64,000 nucleotides of DNA from Nocardioides sp. Kera G14 (GCF_020715565.1 NZ_CP085839.1:2666001-2730000), one strand, 5' to 3'. Positions 19,009 to 27,638 are shown, counted from the first letter of the stretch. A program made the numbers and translations. The notes: generated by a model from the sequence alone, not told the origin.

Positions 19009-20718
19009 ATGGAGGTGTCGCAGTTCGACCGCGCCCTCGCCCAGGCCCCGTCCGTCGCCGGAATGCGAGCCCTGCGTCTCTCGACCGGAGGATTCTTCTT
19101 CGCCGGCGGCATCCTGGGGATCTTCGCCGCCCTGACGATGGACGGAGACGGCGTCGCACGCGTCACGGTCACGGGCATCGGCCTGCTCGGCGCGATCAGC
19201 GGCCTCGGCATCCTCGCCCTCGGCCAGCACCTTCCCCGACAGGGTTACCACGCCGCCGTGATGCTCGGGACGCTGATGGTCAGCGCGGCCGTGATACTCG
19301 CCGACGGCCGCGAGACCTCGGTCGCCCTGTCGACCGTCTACCTGTTCGGCGTCATCGACGCGATCCTGCTCTTCACCCTGCGTGTGGCACTGATGCAGAT
19401 CGCCCTCTCTGAGGTTGCCTGCGCCGCGAGCCTGGCGATCGTCGGCGTTCCCGTCGGCGACATCGTCGTCATCGCGGGCAGCTCGGTCGTCGTCGCCGTG
19501 TCCGTGGGCTGGCTGAGCCGTGCCGCGCAGGCCGCCGAGGAGGATCCACTCACGCTGCTGCTCAACCGCCGGGGCTTCGACCGCCGCCTGGAGGAGGAGC
19601 TCAGCTGCTTCCACCGCACCGGCTCGCACCTGTCGGTCGTCGTGCTCGACCTTGACCACTTCAAGACGATCAACGACGAGGGTGGCCACGACCGCGGCGA
19701 CCGTGTCCTCGTCGAGTGTGCACGCGTCTGGGGACCCGTCGTGCCCGAGGGGTCCTCGCTGGCGCGGTACGGCGGCGACGAGTTCGCCCTCCTCCTTCCC
19801 GGTCTCCCGCTCGGCCCCGCAGCCGATCTCGCCGACGAGCTGCGCTCGCTGTCGCCGTACGGCGTCCGCATCTCCTCCGGCGTGGCCGCCGCCCAGCAGG
19901 GTGACTCTGGGTCGACCCTCGTCAACCGTGCCGACGTGGCCCTCTACGAGGCGAAGACCACCGGGCGTGACCGTACCGTCGCGCACGGCGACCCCGACCG
20001 CTCCGCGAGCGAGCTCGAACAGGCGATCGAGGACGGCCAGATGGTCCTCCATCTGCAGCCGGTCGTGCAGCTCTCGACGGACGAGGTGACGGGCTACGAG
20101 GCGCTGGTGCGGTGGAGGCACCCGACGAAGGGGCTGATCCCGCCACTGGACTTCGTGCCCGAGGCCGAACGGACCGGAGCGATCCACTCGCTCGGCGCCT
20201 GGGTGCTCGAGGAGGCCGCGCGACTGACGATGACCTGCGCCGGCCCGCGCCGCAGGATCGGCGTCAACGTCTCGGTGCACGAGCTGCGCACCGACTCCTA
20301 CCTCGAGCGTGTCGCCGAGGTCCTCGGGCGCTGGCAGATGCCCGGCCGCCTCCTCGTCGTCGAGGTCACCGAGAGCGTCTTCGACCTCGACGACCCGCTG
20401 GTCCTCGAGAACCTGTGCGGCCTGCGGGAGCTGGGTGTCGGGATCGCGATCGACGACTTCGGCGCCGGTTACTCCTCGCTCGGCCGCCTCGAAGAGCTGC
20501 CGATCGACCTGATCAAGGTCGACGGCTCACTCATCGAGGCGATCCGGCCCGACACCTACGAGGCCCCGATCCTCGAGGCGATCGTGGCGATGGCGCGCAG
20601 CCTCGGGGTTCGAGTCCTCGCCGAGCGGGTGGAGACGGCGCACCAGGCCGCAGTCCTGAAAAGACTGGGCTACGACCTGGTGCAGGGCTACCTCTTCGGT
20701 CGCCCTCAGCCGCGTTAG
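19009..20718 (+). CDS. Membrane-bound GGDEF-EAL cyclic-di-GMP protein
   Basis: 569 residues. Residues ~25-170 hold about five membrane spans with no named sensor domain. A GGDEF domain follows with intact RYGGDEFA (255-259), so diguanylate cyclase activity is possible. The EAL domain has EAL at 364-366, NVSVHEL, EVTES, DDFGAGYSS (482-490), KVDGSLI and ERVE, all metal and catalytic residues expected of an active phosphodiesterase. No RxxD inhibitory site precedes GGDEF. The ATG at 19009 has AAGGAGG eight bases upstream. It is divergent from glmU, and its stop overlaps the stop of the convergent nuclease gene by four bases. Confidence 0.93.
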   Translation: MEVSQFDRALAQAPSVAGMRALRLSTGGFFFAGGILGIFAALTMDGDGVARVTVTGIGLLGAISGLGILALGQHLPRQGYHAAVMLGTLMVSAAVILADGRETSVALSTVYLFGVIDAILLFTLRVALMQIALSEVACAASLAIVGVPVGDIVVIAGSSVVVAVSVGWLSRAAQAAEEDPLTLLLNRRGFDRRLEEELSCFHRTGSHLSVVVLDLDHFKTINDEGGHDRGDRVLVECARVWGPVVPEGSSLARYGGDEFALLLPGLPLGPAADLADELRSLSPYGVRISSGVAAAQQGDSGSTLVNRADVALYEAKTTGRDRTVAHGDPDRSASELEQAIEDGQMVLHLQPVVQLSTDEVTGYEALVRWRHPTKGLIPPLDFVPEAERTGAIHSLGAWVLEEAARLTMTCAGPRRRIGVNVSVHELRTDSYLERVAEVLGRWQMPGRLLVVEVTESVFDLDDPLVLENLCGLRELGVGIAIDDFGAGYSSLGRLEELPIDLIKVDGSLIEAIRPDTYEAPILEAIVAMARSLGVRVLAERVETAHQAAVLKRLGYDLVQGYLFGRPQPR

Positions 20719-23585
20719 TTCTTCTTCCAGGGACCGCTCTTCGTGCCCGGGACCTGGTTGCGGGTCCACCACTGCGCCGTGTACTTCACACCGTTGTAGA
20801 GCACGACGTCACCGGCGTCGAAGACCCGGCTGGGCGTCCAGATGGCGGTGCCGTCAGGTGCGGTGCGGATCTCCTCCCAGGGACCGTTCGGGTCGCCCGG
20901 CTTCTGGTTCTGCGTCCACCACTGGGCACGCCAGGTCGAGCCGGCGTAGGAGACCGTGTCACCGGTGTTGTAGACCTTGGTGGCGGTCCACGCCGGGATG
21001 AGCTCCGGCAGGTCGAGACCGACGATCTCCGGGTCGTGGTCGGAGGCGCGGAAGGGCGACTCGTCGAAGAGGTCGGAGACGCTGTAGTTATAGCGGCTGT
21101 ACTCGAACGCCACCGACTCCTGGGCGTTGATCTCCCACACGTCGACGCCGGTCACCCAGGCGAGTGCCGCCGGGCTGGCGAAGACGTGGTCGAGGCTGCC
21201 GTCCATACCGTCGAAGGAGTACGTCGACTCCCCGTGGTTGAACGTGCCGTTGAGCTCGGTGTAGCCCGCGTCCTCGATGACCTGGATCGGGTCCTCCGCC
21301 GAGTAGGCGTTGAAGTCACCGGTGAAGAAGACCTTGTCGGTCCCGAGCGCCGTCTCCTGCGCCGACGCGAAGTCCAGGAGCGCATGCGCCTGGGCGATCC
21401 GGTCGGGGTTGGAGTTGCCCTGGCCAGTGCCGTCGTCGACACCGGAGCCCTTGGACTTGAAGTGGTTGACCACGACGAGGAACGCGTCGGAGTCGGCGGC
21501 GCCGGCCCGCTTGAAGCCCTGGGCGAGCGGCTCGCGGGCACTGGCGAACGCGTCGGAGCCGGTCAGCACGTGGGAGGTGCCGACGAGCGCGACGTCGGCC
21601 GGCTTGTAGATGAAGCCGGTGCGGATGACGTCCTGGTCGGCCACCGGCGGCAGGTCGGCCGCAGCGGGCGAGGGCGCGTAGGCCCAGACCTTCGAGCCGG
21701 CGGCGGTGTTGAGCGCGTCGACGAGGTAGGAGATCGCGGAATCGCGGTCCTTGCCGAAGTGCACCGAGTTCTCGAGCTCCTCGAGGCTGACGACACTGGC
21801 CCCGAGGGTGTTGATCGCGTTGACGATCTTCGCCTGCTGGCGGGCGAGGGACTCAGCGGTCGCCGCACCCCGCGGACCGAGACCGGCCGGCGACGGGCCG
21901 CCGGTGCAGGTGTTGTCGGCGATCCGGTTGCCCTCACGGTCGGTGTACCAGGTGCAGGAGCCACCGAGGTCGTTGACGAACTCCTCGCCCGTGGTCGGGA
22001 AGAAGTTGAGCACGTTGAATGTCGCGAGTCGGACGTCGCCGCCGACCGCAGCCGGGGCGAGGTTCTGGGCGCGGGTGTCCTCGAAGGTTGCGACCTCGTG
22101 GCCGTCGCCGGTCACCGGGGTGGTCGGCTCGAGGGTCCACTGCGTCGGGTCACCGGCGACGACGCCGCTGCTCTCCTTCTTGCGGATGTCGAGGATGACC
22201 GGCTGGTGGAACGTCACGGCCGAGCCGACGCGGACCGGGTTCTCCTTCGTCAGCCACGGCAGCGGCGTGTTCTTGCCGGTGGTGTTGGTGTAGAAGTCCG
22301 CGGCCGAGCCGTCGTCGAGCGCGATCGCGCGGGCCTTGTTGTCGGCGGTCACGGCGGCGACGGCGGCCGCGTCCTGCGCGTCGGCGACCTCGGTCGGCGT
22401 GACCAAGGCGTGGTCGCCGGAAGCGAGGCCGAGCGTGGCCGAGACATTGACGTCGTAGTTGTCGCTGACGGTGAACTCGAGTGCGGTCGGGTCGATCAGC
22501 TCACCCTCGTGCGCCTCCTTCTCGGCGTCGGTGTCGAGCTGGTCCCAGCTCGTCAGGGCCAGCGGGGTGACGGTGCCGAGACTGGGCAGCGCCGTGATGT
22601 TGTCGGCGACGGGGGTATTGACGCTGAGCTCGGTGAGGCCGTTGTACTCGCTCACCTTGCCGGTCAGCTGCACGGAGTCGCCGGCCTTGAGGCCGAGGGT
22701 GGCGAGCTGCGCCACGGCCTGCGACCCGTAGACGAAGACGGCGTCGGAGGAGTCCGGCGTCGTGTCGGCGCCCGGCGTCTGGAGGTAGAAGCCGCTGAGC
22801 GAGGCGGTGCCGGAGTAGACGGCCGTGATCACGCCGCTGGTGGTGACCGCCTTGCCGACGTACGGCGACGTGTCGGTCGTGCCCTCGAGCTGGGCGATCG
22901 TCACCGTGGTCGGCGCGGGCTCCGTGGGGGGCTCGGTCGGCGGGTCGGTGGGCGTGCCGCCGCCGGTCGTGCCGGAGTTCTCCGGCGTCGGTGCCGCGAG
23001 CGTGAAGTCGACGGCGTTGTTGTCGGTGTCGGCACCGGTCGCCGAGCGCTGCAGCGACTTGGTGGCGCTGGCCGCACCGGCGGGCGCGCCCTCGAAGCTG
23101 GCGGCGCCGCTGGCACCGACGAAGTCGACGATGCCGGCGGTGGCGGAGGTGTCGCTCGACGTCGCGATGACGGTCGTGCCCTGCTGGAGGGCGACCTGGC
23201 CGCCCGCCGCTGCCATCGAGAAGGGGCCGGTCTGGTCGGCGGTCGGCAGCGCGGCGCCGGTGGTGCCGGGCGTCATGCTCACCAGCCAGTGGCCGTGCGC
23301 CGGGACCGTGCCGGAGAGGGCGAACGGGGCACCGCCGGAGCTGCCGGCGGCGGAGCGGTAGTGGAGCGCCAGGCCGGAGAGGCTCAGCGGAGCGGCGGTC
23401 GGGTTGTAGAGCTCGACGAAGTCGGCGTTGTAGACCGCGCCGCTGTTGCCGCCGGCGCCGTAGACCTCGCTGATGACGAGCGCCTCACCGGCCGGGGAGG
23501 CTGTGGCAGGGATGAGGAACTGGGCGCCGGTGACGGCCAGGGCTGAGCATGCGGCGGCTGCGAGGCCGCGGCGTAGAGACACCAC
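20715..23585 (-). CDS. Secreted ExeM/NucH-like endonuclease with lamin-tail, OB-type and two chitin-binding-like modules
   Basis: 956 residues. Signal peptide 1-~30; lamin-tail-like domain ~32-160 (LVISEVYGAGGNSGAVYNADFVELYNPT); a Pro/Thr linker; an OB-fold region ~205-430 (TIAQLEGTTDTSPYVGKAVT); and an endonuclease/exonuclease/phosphatase domain ~500-850 with RLATFNVLNFFPT, VVSLEELEN, FFTGDFNAYSAEDPI, LDHVFASP and ASDHDPEIVGL. These carry the metal and His/Asp residues of Mg-dependent DNases. Two W-rich repeats at the end (SYAGSTWRAQWWTQNQKPGD and YNGVKYTAQWWTRNQVPGT) are carbohydrate-binding modules of the CBM5/12 type. It probably degrades extracellular DNA near chitin or the cell wall. 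The start GTG at 23585 has GGGAG upstream. Confidence 0.92.
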   Translation of the reverse strand: MVSLRRGLAAAACSALAVTGAQFLIPATASPAGEALVISEVYGAGGNSGAVYNADFVELYNPTAAPLSLSGLALHYRSAAGSSGGAPFALSGTVPAHGHWLVSMTPGTTGAALPTADQTGPFSMAAAGGQVALQQGTTVIATSSDTSATAGIVDFVGASGAASFEGAPAGAASATKSLQRSATGADTDNNAVDFTLAAPTPENSGTTGGGTPTDPPTEPPTEPAPTTVTIAQLEGTTDTSPYVGKAVTTSGVITAVYSGTASLSGFYLQTPGADTTPDSSDAVFVYGSQAVAQLATLGLKAGDSVQLTGKVSEYNGLTELSVNTPVADNITALPSLGTVTPLALTSWDQLDTDAEKEAHEGELIDPTALEFTVSDNYDVNVSATLGLASGDHALVTPTEVADAQDAAAVAAVTADNKARAIALDDGSAADFYTNTTGKNTPLPWLTKENPVRVGSAVTFHQPVILDIRKKESSGVVAGDPTQWTLEPTTPVTGDGHEVATFEDTRAQNLAPAAVGGDVRLATFNVLNFFPTTGEEFVNDLGGSCTWYTDREGNRIADNTCTGGPSPAGLGPRGAATAESLARQQAKIVNAINTLGASVVSLEELENSVHFGKDRDSAISYLVDALNTAAGSKVWAYAPSPAAADLPPVADQDVIRTGFIYKPADVALVGTSHVLTGSDAFASAREPLAQGFKRAGAADSDAFLVVVNHFKSKGSGVDDGTGQGNSNPDRIAQAHALLDFASAQETALGTDKVFFTGDFNAYSAEDPIQVIEDAGYTELNGTFNHGESTYSFDGMDGSLDHVFASPAALAWVTGVDVWEINAQESVAFEYSRYNYSVSDLFDESPFRASDHDPEIVGLDLPELIPAWTATKVYNTGDTVSYAGSTWRAQWWTQNQKPGDPNGPWEEIRTAPDGTAIWTPSRVFDAGDVVLYNGVKYTAQWWTRNQVPGTKSGPWKKN

Positions 23586-23747
23586 GAGAGACTCCCGAGA
23601 ATGGTTGGGTGGGGTGAGGACCCGTGCACGCTAGCGACGCCCGGTCTCGCCAGACACCCGGCACGGTGAACGTTCGATAACGGTGCGGAGTCGAACCACC
23701 GTCACCGGCTTCGGCCATCTGCCCGGAGCCGGCCAGCCGTGCGGGGT

Positions 23748-23903
23748 GACTGACGCATCGGTCGGAACCGCTACCCACTGCGGCGGCAGGCCGGAGCGCG
23801 AGCAGCGGCGCGGAACCGACGAATCAGAGCGCACTGACGCATCGGCCACAGCCATCACCGACTGCGGGCGGAGTGGGTTGCGGTTCCGACCGATGCGGCA
23901 GTC
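23748..23903. repeat. 29-bp inverted repeats (27/29) in the nuclease-tRNA gap
   Basis: The 29 bases at 23748-23776 and the reverse complement of 23875-23903 match at 27 positions; the core GCATCGGTCGGAACCGC is identical. The shorter motif CTGACGCATCGG of the left arm recurs in direct orientation at 23834-23845. No gene is recognisable in the gap 23586-23973. The arms are about 98 bases apart, the size of a very small MITE-like or cruciform element. The origin is unknown. Confidence 0.65.
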
Positions 23904-23973
23904 GCTGGGTTCACGAGCAAGCCGCGAATCCCCACACGGGTCAGCGCCGTGCACCACTCCCCATCCTCCTCTG

Positions 23974-24052
23974 CTCCCCAGGATGGAGTCGAACCATCGT
24001 CGCTAATCCTGATTCAAAGTCAGGCGGGCCCTGCCGGCAGACCAACTGGGGA
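23974..24052 (-). tRNA. tRNA-Gln (anticodon TTG), somewhat irregular
   Basis: The minus strand folds as a cloverleaf. Acceptor TCCCCAG/CTGGGGA has 7 perfect pairs with G73. Anticodon stem CCTGA/TCAGG has loop CTTTGAA (anticodon TTG). T-arm GATGG/CCATC has loop TTCGACT. The D-arm is irregular (GGTC with GGCC leaves an extra base before the anticodon stem) and the variable loop is 9 bases, so the gene is 79 bases long. No CCA is encoded. G73 fits Gln identity. Its 5' end is only 8 bases after the stop of the LicD-methyltransferase operon, so it may be processed from that transcript. Confidence 0.65.
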
Positions 24053-24060
24053 TCGCGTCC

Positions 24061-25647
24061 TCACGCTTGTCGAGGATGCGGCCAGACCACCTTCATGCGG
24101 GCGACGAAGGGATCCGGCTGGTCGAACATATCGGTCCCGGGACCGATCTCGAGAAACTCCACCGTGCCCCCGTGCGACTCGATCTCGCCGGTGAGCCAGT
24201 GCGGTGAGAAGCGCCGGGTGAGCGGCCGCGGCTCGGGCAGCGGCACATCGCCGGCGCCGTCGACCTGTGCGGAGAACTCCAGCCAGAGCGCATGGCCGCG
24301 TCCTCGCAGCGTCGCGGAGGCGAGCCGGAGGAGCTGGTGGCGGGCGTCCTCGTCGAGGGAGCCGATCAGCCCGCGTGCATAGAGATCGCGCGGCTCGCGC
24401 GCCAACGACGAGAGCAGCGACATCATCAGTCGCAGGTCGTTGAGCACGATGATCTCGACGGCCACCTGCTCCTCGGTGAGCCCGGCGGCGGCTCGACGAC
24501 GACGCATCAACTGGAGCCCGGGTCGGGAGTAGTCCATCGCAAGGACCTTCCGGCCGGAGGCACCGAACCAGAGTGCGTCACGTCCCGTGCCGGCCCCGAG
24601 ATCGACCAACGCGGCGTCCGGCGCCAACTGCTCCGACACCCACTGCGCGAAGGACGACGGCGTCTCGGGTACCCGGTCGAGCGCGGGCGGCTGGAAGACC
24701 GACAGCCAGAGCGGCACCTCGGCCCGCAGGCCGCGGAACCAGCCGTCGAGTCGACGTACGCCCAAGGGGTTGTCCTGGTAGCGGAAGCCGGGATCGGGGA
24801 CGCGCCACTTCGGGCCGTAGACGAAGGTGAGCATCGCCTCGGGGTCCTTCGGCGCGGGGAACTCCTGGCCCTCGAGCGTCACGGTGCCCAGCGGCAGCAG
24901 GTGGGCATCGACGTCGAAGAGGCCGTTGCGGTTGCCGAACTGGTAGAAGACGTCCCCTTGAGAACTGGAGATCGTGAAGGCCGAAAACACGTCGATATGG
25001 GCGTTGCTGCCGTCCGACAGCGGCCAGATCACCTTGAGGTCGCCCGCCGACATGCGCAGCACGGTCCAGTCGAGCTCGCTGAGCGCCCGCTGGACGCGGT
25101 AGCTCTCGGCGATGATGTCCGCCGGCGTCCCGTGCCGGGAGTAGTAGCAGAGGTCCACGTCGGAGTCGTGGCCGAGCATCGTGCCCTGCCGCACGGCGCC
25201 GAGCAGCGCGCCGTAGCAGAGGTAGGCCTCCACCCCGCAACGCTCGTGCAGCTCGCGCAGCACGGTCTGCGTCGCGGCCAGCAGCTCGGCCTTCATGTCG
25301 GCCGACGTCTCCTCGAAGGAGCGCGTCAGGTGGCCGACCTTGTCGATGGAGTACGGCGACCCCGACTCGTCGACGAACGCGACCCGCTCCGCCGAGCCAC
25401 TGAAGGCGACCTCGTCGTCGTGGACCACCACGCCGCCGTCGTACGTCGCCAACCGCAACCGCGTCGAGCCGATGAGGAAGGGGCGGAGCACCCGCGGCCA
25501 GGACACCGTCGCGACCGCGCCGGAGACCGAACCGTCGCGGGACGGGGTGAAGGACCAGACGTACTGGTCGTCGAAGAAGACCAGCAAGGGCTCGTCGGGT
25601 GCTCCGTGGAGCACCAGTCCCTCGCGGTCGATGTCGGCCCGCGCCAC
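24061..25647 (-). CDS. LicD-like phosphotransferase fused to SAM methyltransferase (paralog 1)
   Basis: 528 residues in three parts. (i) ~1-110: a beta-rich N-terminal domain with LLVFFDDQYVWSFTPSRDG, shared by all three paralogs. (ii) ~115-310: a LicD/fukutin-type nucleotidyltransferase fold with CYGALLGAVRQGTMLGHDSDVDLCYYS (Asp161, 163, 165) and the third acidic site in AHIDVFSAF. (iii) ~335-520: a class I methyltransferase with motif I LVDLGAGTGRDALWF (349-355) and acidic AMDYS after it. LicD proteins move phospho-alcohols such as phosphocholine from CDP-carriers to surface glycans. The methyltransferase could methylate the headgroup or the sugar. Start GTG, one base after the coiled-coil gene stop. 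It is the last gene of the operon. Domain calls are firm; substrates are unknown. Confidence 0.85.
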   Translation of the reverse strand: MARADIDREGLVLHGAPDEPLLVFFDDQYVWSFTPSRDGSVSGAVATVSWPRVLRPFLIGSTRLRLATYDGGVVVHDDEVAFSGSAERVAFVDESGSPYSIDKVGHLTRSFEETSADMKAELLAATQTVLRELHERCGVEAYLCYGALLGAVRQGTMLGHDSDVDLCYYSRHGTPADIIAESYRVQRALSELDWTVLRMSAGDLKVIWPLSDGSNAHIDVFSAFTISSSQGDVFYQFGNRNGLFDVDAHLLPLGTVTLEGQEFPAPKDPEAMLTFVYGPKWRVPDPGFRYQDNPLGVRRLDGWFRGLRAEVPLWLSVFQPPALDRVPETPSSFAQWVSEQLAPDAALVDLGAGTGRDALWFGASGRKVLAMDYSRPGLQLMRRRRAAAGLTEEQVAVEIIVLNDLRLMMSLLSSLAREPRDLYARGLIGSLDEDARHQLLRLASATLRGRGHALWLEFSAQVDGAGDVPLPEPRPLTRRFSPHWLTGEIESHGGTVEFLEIGPGTDMFDQPDPFVARMKVVWPHPRQA

Positions 25648-25648
25648 C

Positions 25649-25834
25649 TCAGACCGATTCGCGCAGCGCGGCCACGAGGGCGTCGACGCGGGCGTGGTCC
25701 TTGTCCTCGATCGCGACGAGGATCTGTGCGACCTGGTCGGTCAACTCCTCCACACGACGACGCAGGACGCGGTTGTCCGCGACCTCCTGCTCCAGACGGG
25801 CCACCCGCTCACGCAGGCTCTCCACCGCGGCCAT
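25649..25834 (-). CDS. Small coiled-coil protein between LicD-methyltransferase genes (61 aa)
   Basis: 61 residues, almost entirely predicted coiled coil: SLRERVARLEQEVADNRVLR and RRVEELTDQVAQILVAIEDK show heptad spacing. The ATG at 25834 shares a base with the stop of the upstream LicD-methyltransferase gene (TGATG), which fixes the start; the frame upstream is open but lies inside that gene. It is clearly related to the 81-residue protein at 27393-27638: both share RV-x-x-LE-x-E, RR-(I/V)-x-EL-x-D-x-VA and LV-x-I-x-D-x-D in line. A likely oligomerisation or tethering partner of the adjacent enzyme; this is inferred from context only. Confidence 0.7.
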   Translation of the reverse strand: MAAVESLRERVARLEQEVADNRVLRRRVEELTDQVAQILVAIEDKDHARVDALVAALRESV

Positions 25835-27381
25835 CAGTTGCCTACTTTCACGTTGCTGGGCCAGGTCACACGCATGCGACACACGGCCGGGTCAGGGAGA
25901 TCGAACATGTCGGCACCCACGACGAGCTCACGGTAGTCGATCCGACCACCGGCGGCCTCGATCTCGCGCGCGATGAGGTCGGGATCGAGTCGACGTACGA
26001 GCGGAACCGGGGTCGGCTCGGGAGCGCCGGGGGCGGTCGCGGCGAACTGGAGGAACATCGCCTGCCCGCCACGCAGGGACATCGACGCCATCCGGAAGAG
26101 GTTCGCGCGGGCCTCCTCGTCGAGGCAGCCGAGGAGCTCGCGGGCGTAGAGGTGGCGGGGATTGCGGGACAGTCGCGCGCCGAGAACGAGCACGCGACGG
26201 AGCTCGTTGAACATCGTCTGGTCCGAGCGCACCAGGTCGCTCTTGATCCGACGGGTCCGGGCGTAGGAGCGCCGCGAGAAGTCGACGGCGCGCACGCGGT
26301 GCCCCCGCTCGGCGAAGTAGCGGGTGTCGCGGCCGTTGCCCGCACCGAGATCGGCGACCTTGTCGTCCGGACCGATCTGCGACTCGACCCACATCGCGAA
26401 GGCGGTCGGCTCGCGGTTCAGGTCACGGGCACGCTGGTCGTAGACGTCGTTCCAGAGCGGCAGCTCGTCGCGGAATCCCCGGAACCAGCCGTTGAGCCGC
26501 TCGATCCCGTGTGGGTTGTCGCGGTGGACGAAACTGGGGTCGGGCACCTTCCAGTGCGGTCCGTAGACGAAAGCGAGCATCGCCTCGGGATGCTTGGGGG
26601 CCGGGAACTCCACGCCCTCGAGCGTGACCGTGCCCAGCGGCAGCAGATCGGCCTGAGCATCGAAGGCGCCCGATCGGTTGCCGAACTGGTAGAAGGTGCC
26701 CTGCACGGTGAAGGCGCCGAAGATGTCGATGTGGCACTTCATCCCGCTCGACAGGACCCGGACCACCTTGATGTCACCGCCTGACATCCGGGTGACCATC
26801 CAGCCCTGGGCGCGCACGATCCGCTCGATCCGATAGCTCTCGCGGATGATGTCGACCGGCACGCCGTGCTGGCTGTAGTAGCAGACGTCGACGTCGGTGT
26901 CGTGGCCGATCATCTTCCCGTTGCGGACCGCACCGAGAAGGGCGCCGTAGCAGAGGTAGGCATCGACGCCGGCCTTCTCACGGAGTACGTCGAGGACCTC
27001 GTAGGTCGCCGTGAGGAGCTCGCGGCGGACCTCCTCGGGCGTCTCGGTGAAGGCCCGGCCGAGGTGGCCGACCTTGTCGACCGAGAGCAGTTGGCCCAGC
27101 CGGTTGACGACGGCCACACGCTGGTCGGCGTCGCTGAAGCGGTGCTCCTGCTCGAACCAGACACGGTCGCCGGAGACGTCCTGGAGCCGGACCTGCGTCA
27201 CGCCCTCGAGGAAGCGGACGAGGTTGGGCGGCCAGGGGACGAGTGTCCTGAAGCCGCGCAGGATCCCGTCCCGTGCCGGCGTGAAGGACCAGATGTAGCG
27301 TCCGTCGAACTGCACGACGACCGGCTCGGCCGGTGGGTCGGAGAGCCAGATGCCGTCGGTGTCGATCACCGCGGTGGTCAT
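25834..27381 (-). CDS. LicD-like phosphotransferase fused to SAM methyltransferase (paralog 2)
   Basis: 515 residues with the same three-part plan as its neighbours. VVVQFDGRYIWSFTPARDG opens the N-terminal domain. CYGALLGAVRNGKMIGHDTDVDVCYYS is the LicD catalytic block (Asp161, 163, 165), with CHIDIFGAF as the later acidic site. VADLGAGNGRDTRYF near residue 345 is methyltransferase motif I, with VRAVDFS as the next motif. It ends with ELVVGADMFDLPDPAVCRMR, also shared by the family. The ATG at 27381 follows the 81-residue coiled-coil gene by 11 bases and has no evident ribosome site, so coupled translation is plausible. Confidence 0.85.
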   Translation of the reverse strand: MTTAVIDTDGIWLSDPPAEPVVVQFDGRYIWSFTPARDGILRGFRTLVPWPPNLVRFLEGVTQVRLQDVSGDRVWFEQEHRFSDADQRVAVVNRLGQLLSVDKVGHLGRAFTETPEEVRRELLTATYEVLDVLREKAGVDAYLCYGALLGAVRNGKMIGHDTDVDVCYYSQHGVPVDIIRESYRIERIVRAQGWMVTRMSGGDIKVVRVLSSGMKCHIDIFGAFTVQGTFYQFGNRSGAFDAQADLLPLGTVTLEGVEFPAPKHPEAMLAFVYGPHWKVPDPSFVHRDNPHGIERLNGWFRGFRDELPLWNDVYDQRARDLNREPTAFAMWVESQIGPDDKVADLGAGNGRDTRYFAERGHRVRAVDFSRRSYARTRRIKSDLVRSDQTMFNELRRVLVLGARLSRNPRHLYARELLGCLDEEARANLFRMASMSLRGGQAMFLQFAATAPGAPEPTPVPLVRRLDPDLIAREIEAAGGRIDYRELVVGADMFDLPDPAVCRMRVTWPSNVKVGN

Positions 27382-27392
27382 GAGGGCGTGTG

Positions 27393-27638
27393 TCAGATCG
27401 TCTTGCGATACTGCGACAGGATCTCGCGGACCTGCGTCTCGTCACGGTCCTGGATCGGGACGAGCAACTCGGCGACGACGTCGGAGAGCTCGGCGATCCG
27501 CCGGTGGAGCTGGCGGTCGGCCTCGAGCTCCTTCTCCAGCGCGAGCACCCGCCCATGCAGGCTGCGGTCGAACACCTTGGTGCCGCGCACCTTCTCGCGG
27601 ACCTTCCGGGCGAAGTCCTTCGCCGGCGTCTCGGTCAT
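27393..27638 (-). CDS. Small basic coiled-coil protein between LicD-methyltransferase genes (81 aa)
   Basis: 81 residues from the ATG at 27638, which has AAGGAG eight bases upstream and overlaps the stop of the upstream gene (ATGA). A basic N-terminus (DFARKVREKVRGTKVFDR) is followed by a coiled coil (LALEKELEADRQLHRRIAEL) and VVAELLVPIQDRDETQV. It is related to the 61-residue protein downstream over its last ~50 residues and has an additional N-terminal basic segment that might contact membrane or polyanion. No known domain recognised. Confidence 0.75.
   Translation of the reverse strand: MTETPAKDFARKVREKVRGTKVFDRSLHGRVLALEKELEADRQLHRRIAELSDVVAELLVPIQDRDETQVREILSQYRKTI

Noticed and set aside
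17482..20280. GlmU with a 457-residue N-terminal extension
   Set aside because: The extension is antisense to the GGDEF-EAL gene and has no domain; GlmU begins at the GTG at 18909.
20112..23546. A 1,144-codon open frame on the plus strand opposite the nuclease gene
   Set aside because: It is an antisense frame produced by high GC; the composition is Arg/Gly/Val-rich without domains, while the opposite strand has clear nuclease motifs.
23681..23704. Second tRNA or att-site copy resembling the T-arm of tRNA-Gln
   Set aside because: Only 11 consecutive bases match, the fifth T-stem pair fails and there is no acceptor stem; too weak for a tRNA fragment or integration site.
24292..26784. An 830-codon plus-strand frame opposite the LicD-methyltransferase genes
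   Set aside because: Antisense GC artefact; it crosses three real genes and lacks a sensible start.
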